A DNA stretch of 14,716 bases, taken from assembly GCA_003561815.1 (NCBI GenBank), contig PWVP01000154.1, forward strand, positions 1-14,716, read 5' to 3'. This DNA is from Campylobacterota bacterium (lineage in GTDB: Bacteria; Campylobacterota; Campylobacteria; Campylobacterales; SZUA-545). The notes below the pieces were generated by a model. The model worked only from the letters and a program-made list of their open reading frames with translations, was not told the DNA's origin and ran no database searches. This document shows positions 14,576 through 14,716 of this stretch, piece by piece (position 1 is the stretch's first letter; each line of letters begins with the position of its first letter). The position numbers and the translations under genes were made by a program.

Positions 14576-14716
14576 CGCCGATCGGCTCCGATCGCTTCGG
14601 TGATGTTCTCAAAACCATCTTTCTGCATCAGCTCAAGTAGCTGCTTTTGCCACTGGCTGCACAGCGCGGGCCCTTCGTAGATAAAATGGGTATAGACCTG
14701 CACGAGGCTCCCGCCC
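14572..14716 (-). CDS. pyrD: Dihydroorotate dehydrogenase (quinone), C-terminal fragment
   Basis: Only the last 47 codons are in the window; the 5' end lies beyond the right edge. The translated tail begins GGSLVQVYTHFIYEGP, the conserved phosphate-binding and C-terminal segment of class 2 PyrD. It ends GFENITEAIGADRR, close to the usual EAIGADHR-type ending. The class 2 enzyme sits at the inner membrane and passes electrons from dihydroorotate to quinone in pyrimidine synthesis. The stop overlaps the ATG of the M16 protease gene. pyrD at this place agrees with the H. pylori order as I recall it. GGS replaces the more usual GAS at the fragment start, a minor variation. Confidence 0.9.
   Translation of the reverse strand, partial: GGSLVQVYTHFIYEGPALCSQWQKQLLELMQKDGFENITEAIGADRR

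Noticed and set aside
1..14716. CRISPR arrays, tRNA or rRNA genes, insertion sequences and attachment sites
   Set aside because: No regularly spaced repeats, cloverleaf-like segments, transposase motifs or terminal inverted repeats were found; nearly every base is in a recognised gene.

Overview
This is a gene-dense stretch of bacterial chromosome, GC-rich by eye, with almost no non-coding DNA. It most likely comes from a member of the Campylobacterota (formerly Epsilonproteobacteria). The main evidence is the block pyrD, M16 zinc protease, dapA, FabL-like reductase, pgsA. From memory, this block matches the Helicobacter pylori HP1011-HP1016 neighbourhood and, in part, Campylobacter jejuni Cj0805-Cj0807. 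The kinase H-box (AHHWRQPL) and the companion regulator also look Campylobacterota-like. The base composition is high for that phylum, so I do not name a genus.

Layout. (1) 2-3058, plus strand: a membrane sensor histidine kinase cut by the left edge, then a protein with a degenerate receiver domain. (2) 3050-6416, minus strand: an AAA+ ATPase of the AAA_14/DUF4143 type, a class I photolyase and thiD, joined by 4-bp stop/start overlaps and read from an AT-rich promoter region at about 6417-6477. (3) 6478-8715, minus strand: coaE, dapF and a TudS(DUF523)-YbgA(DUF1722) fusion, all overlapping. (4) 8750-9328, plus strand: a flavin reductase-like protein, divergent from coaE across 34 bp and convergent with the next unit. 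(5) 9325-14716, minus strand: pyrD (partial), M16 protease, dapA, FabL-like reductase, pgsA, rseP and a YggS-type PLP protein, with gaps from a few bases of overlap to 10 bp. This reads as one long operon.

How the genes fit together. The long operon combines pyrimidine synthesis, lysine/peptidoglycan precursors (dapA here, dapF in the next unit), fatty-acid and phospholipid synthesis, and membrane or periplasmic proteolysis (RseP, M16). The middle units combine cofactor synthesis (coaE, thiD) with light-damage repair (photolyase) and a probable thionucleobase desulfidase. The kinase and pseudo-receiver pair look like a local signalling module.

Most of the window is ordinary housekeeping DNA. 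I did not find a clear new system. The points most worth a second look are: the strong excess of CGATCG/GCGATCGC words; the ATPase gene lying between the TudS-YbgA gene and the photolyase; the pseudo-receiver partner of the kinase; and two divergent genes that both seem to lack leaders. There are no tRNA, rRNA, CRISPR or insertion-sequence features, and no gene-free stretch longer than about 65 bp.
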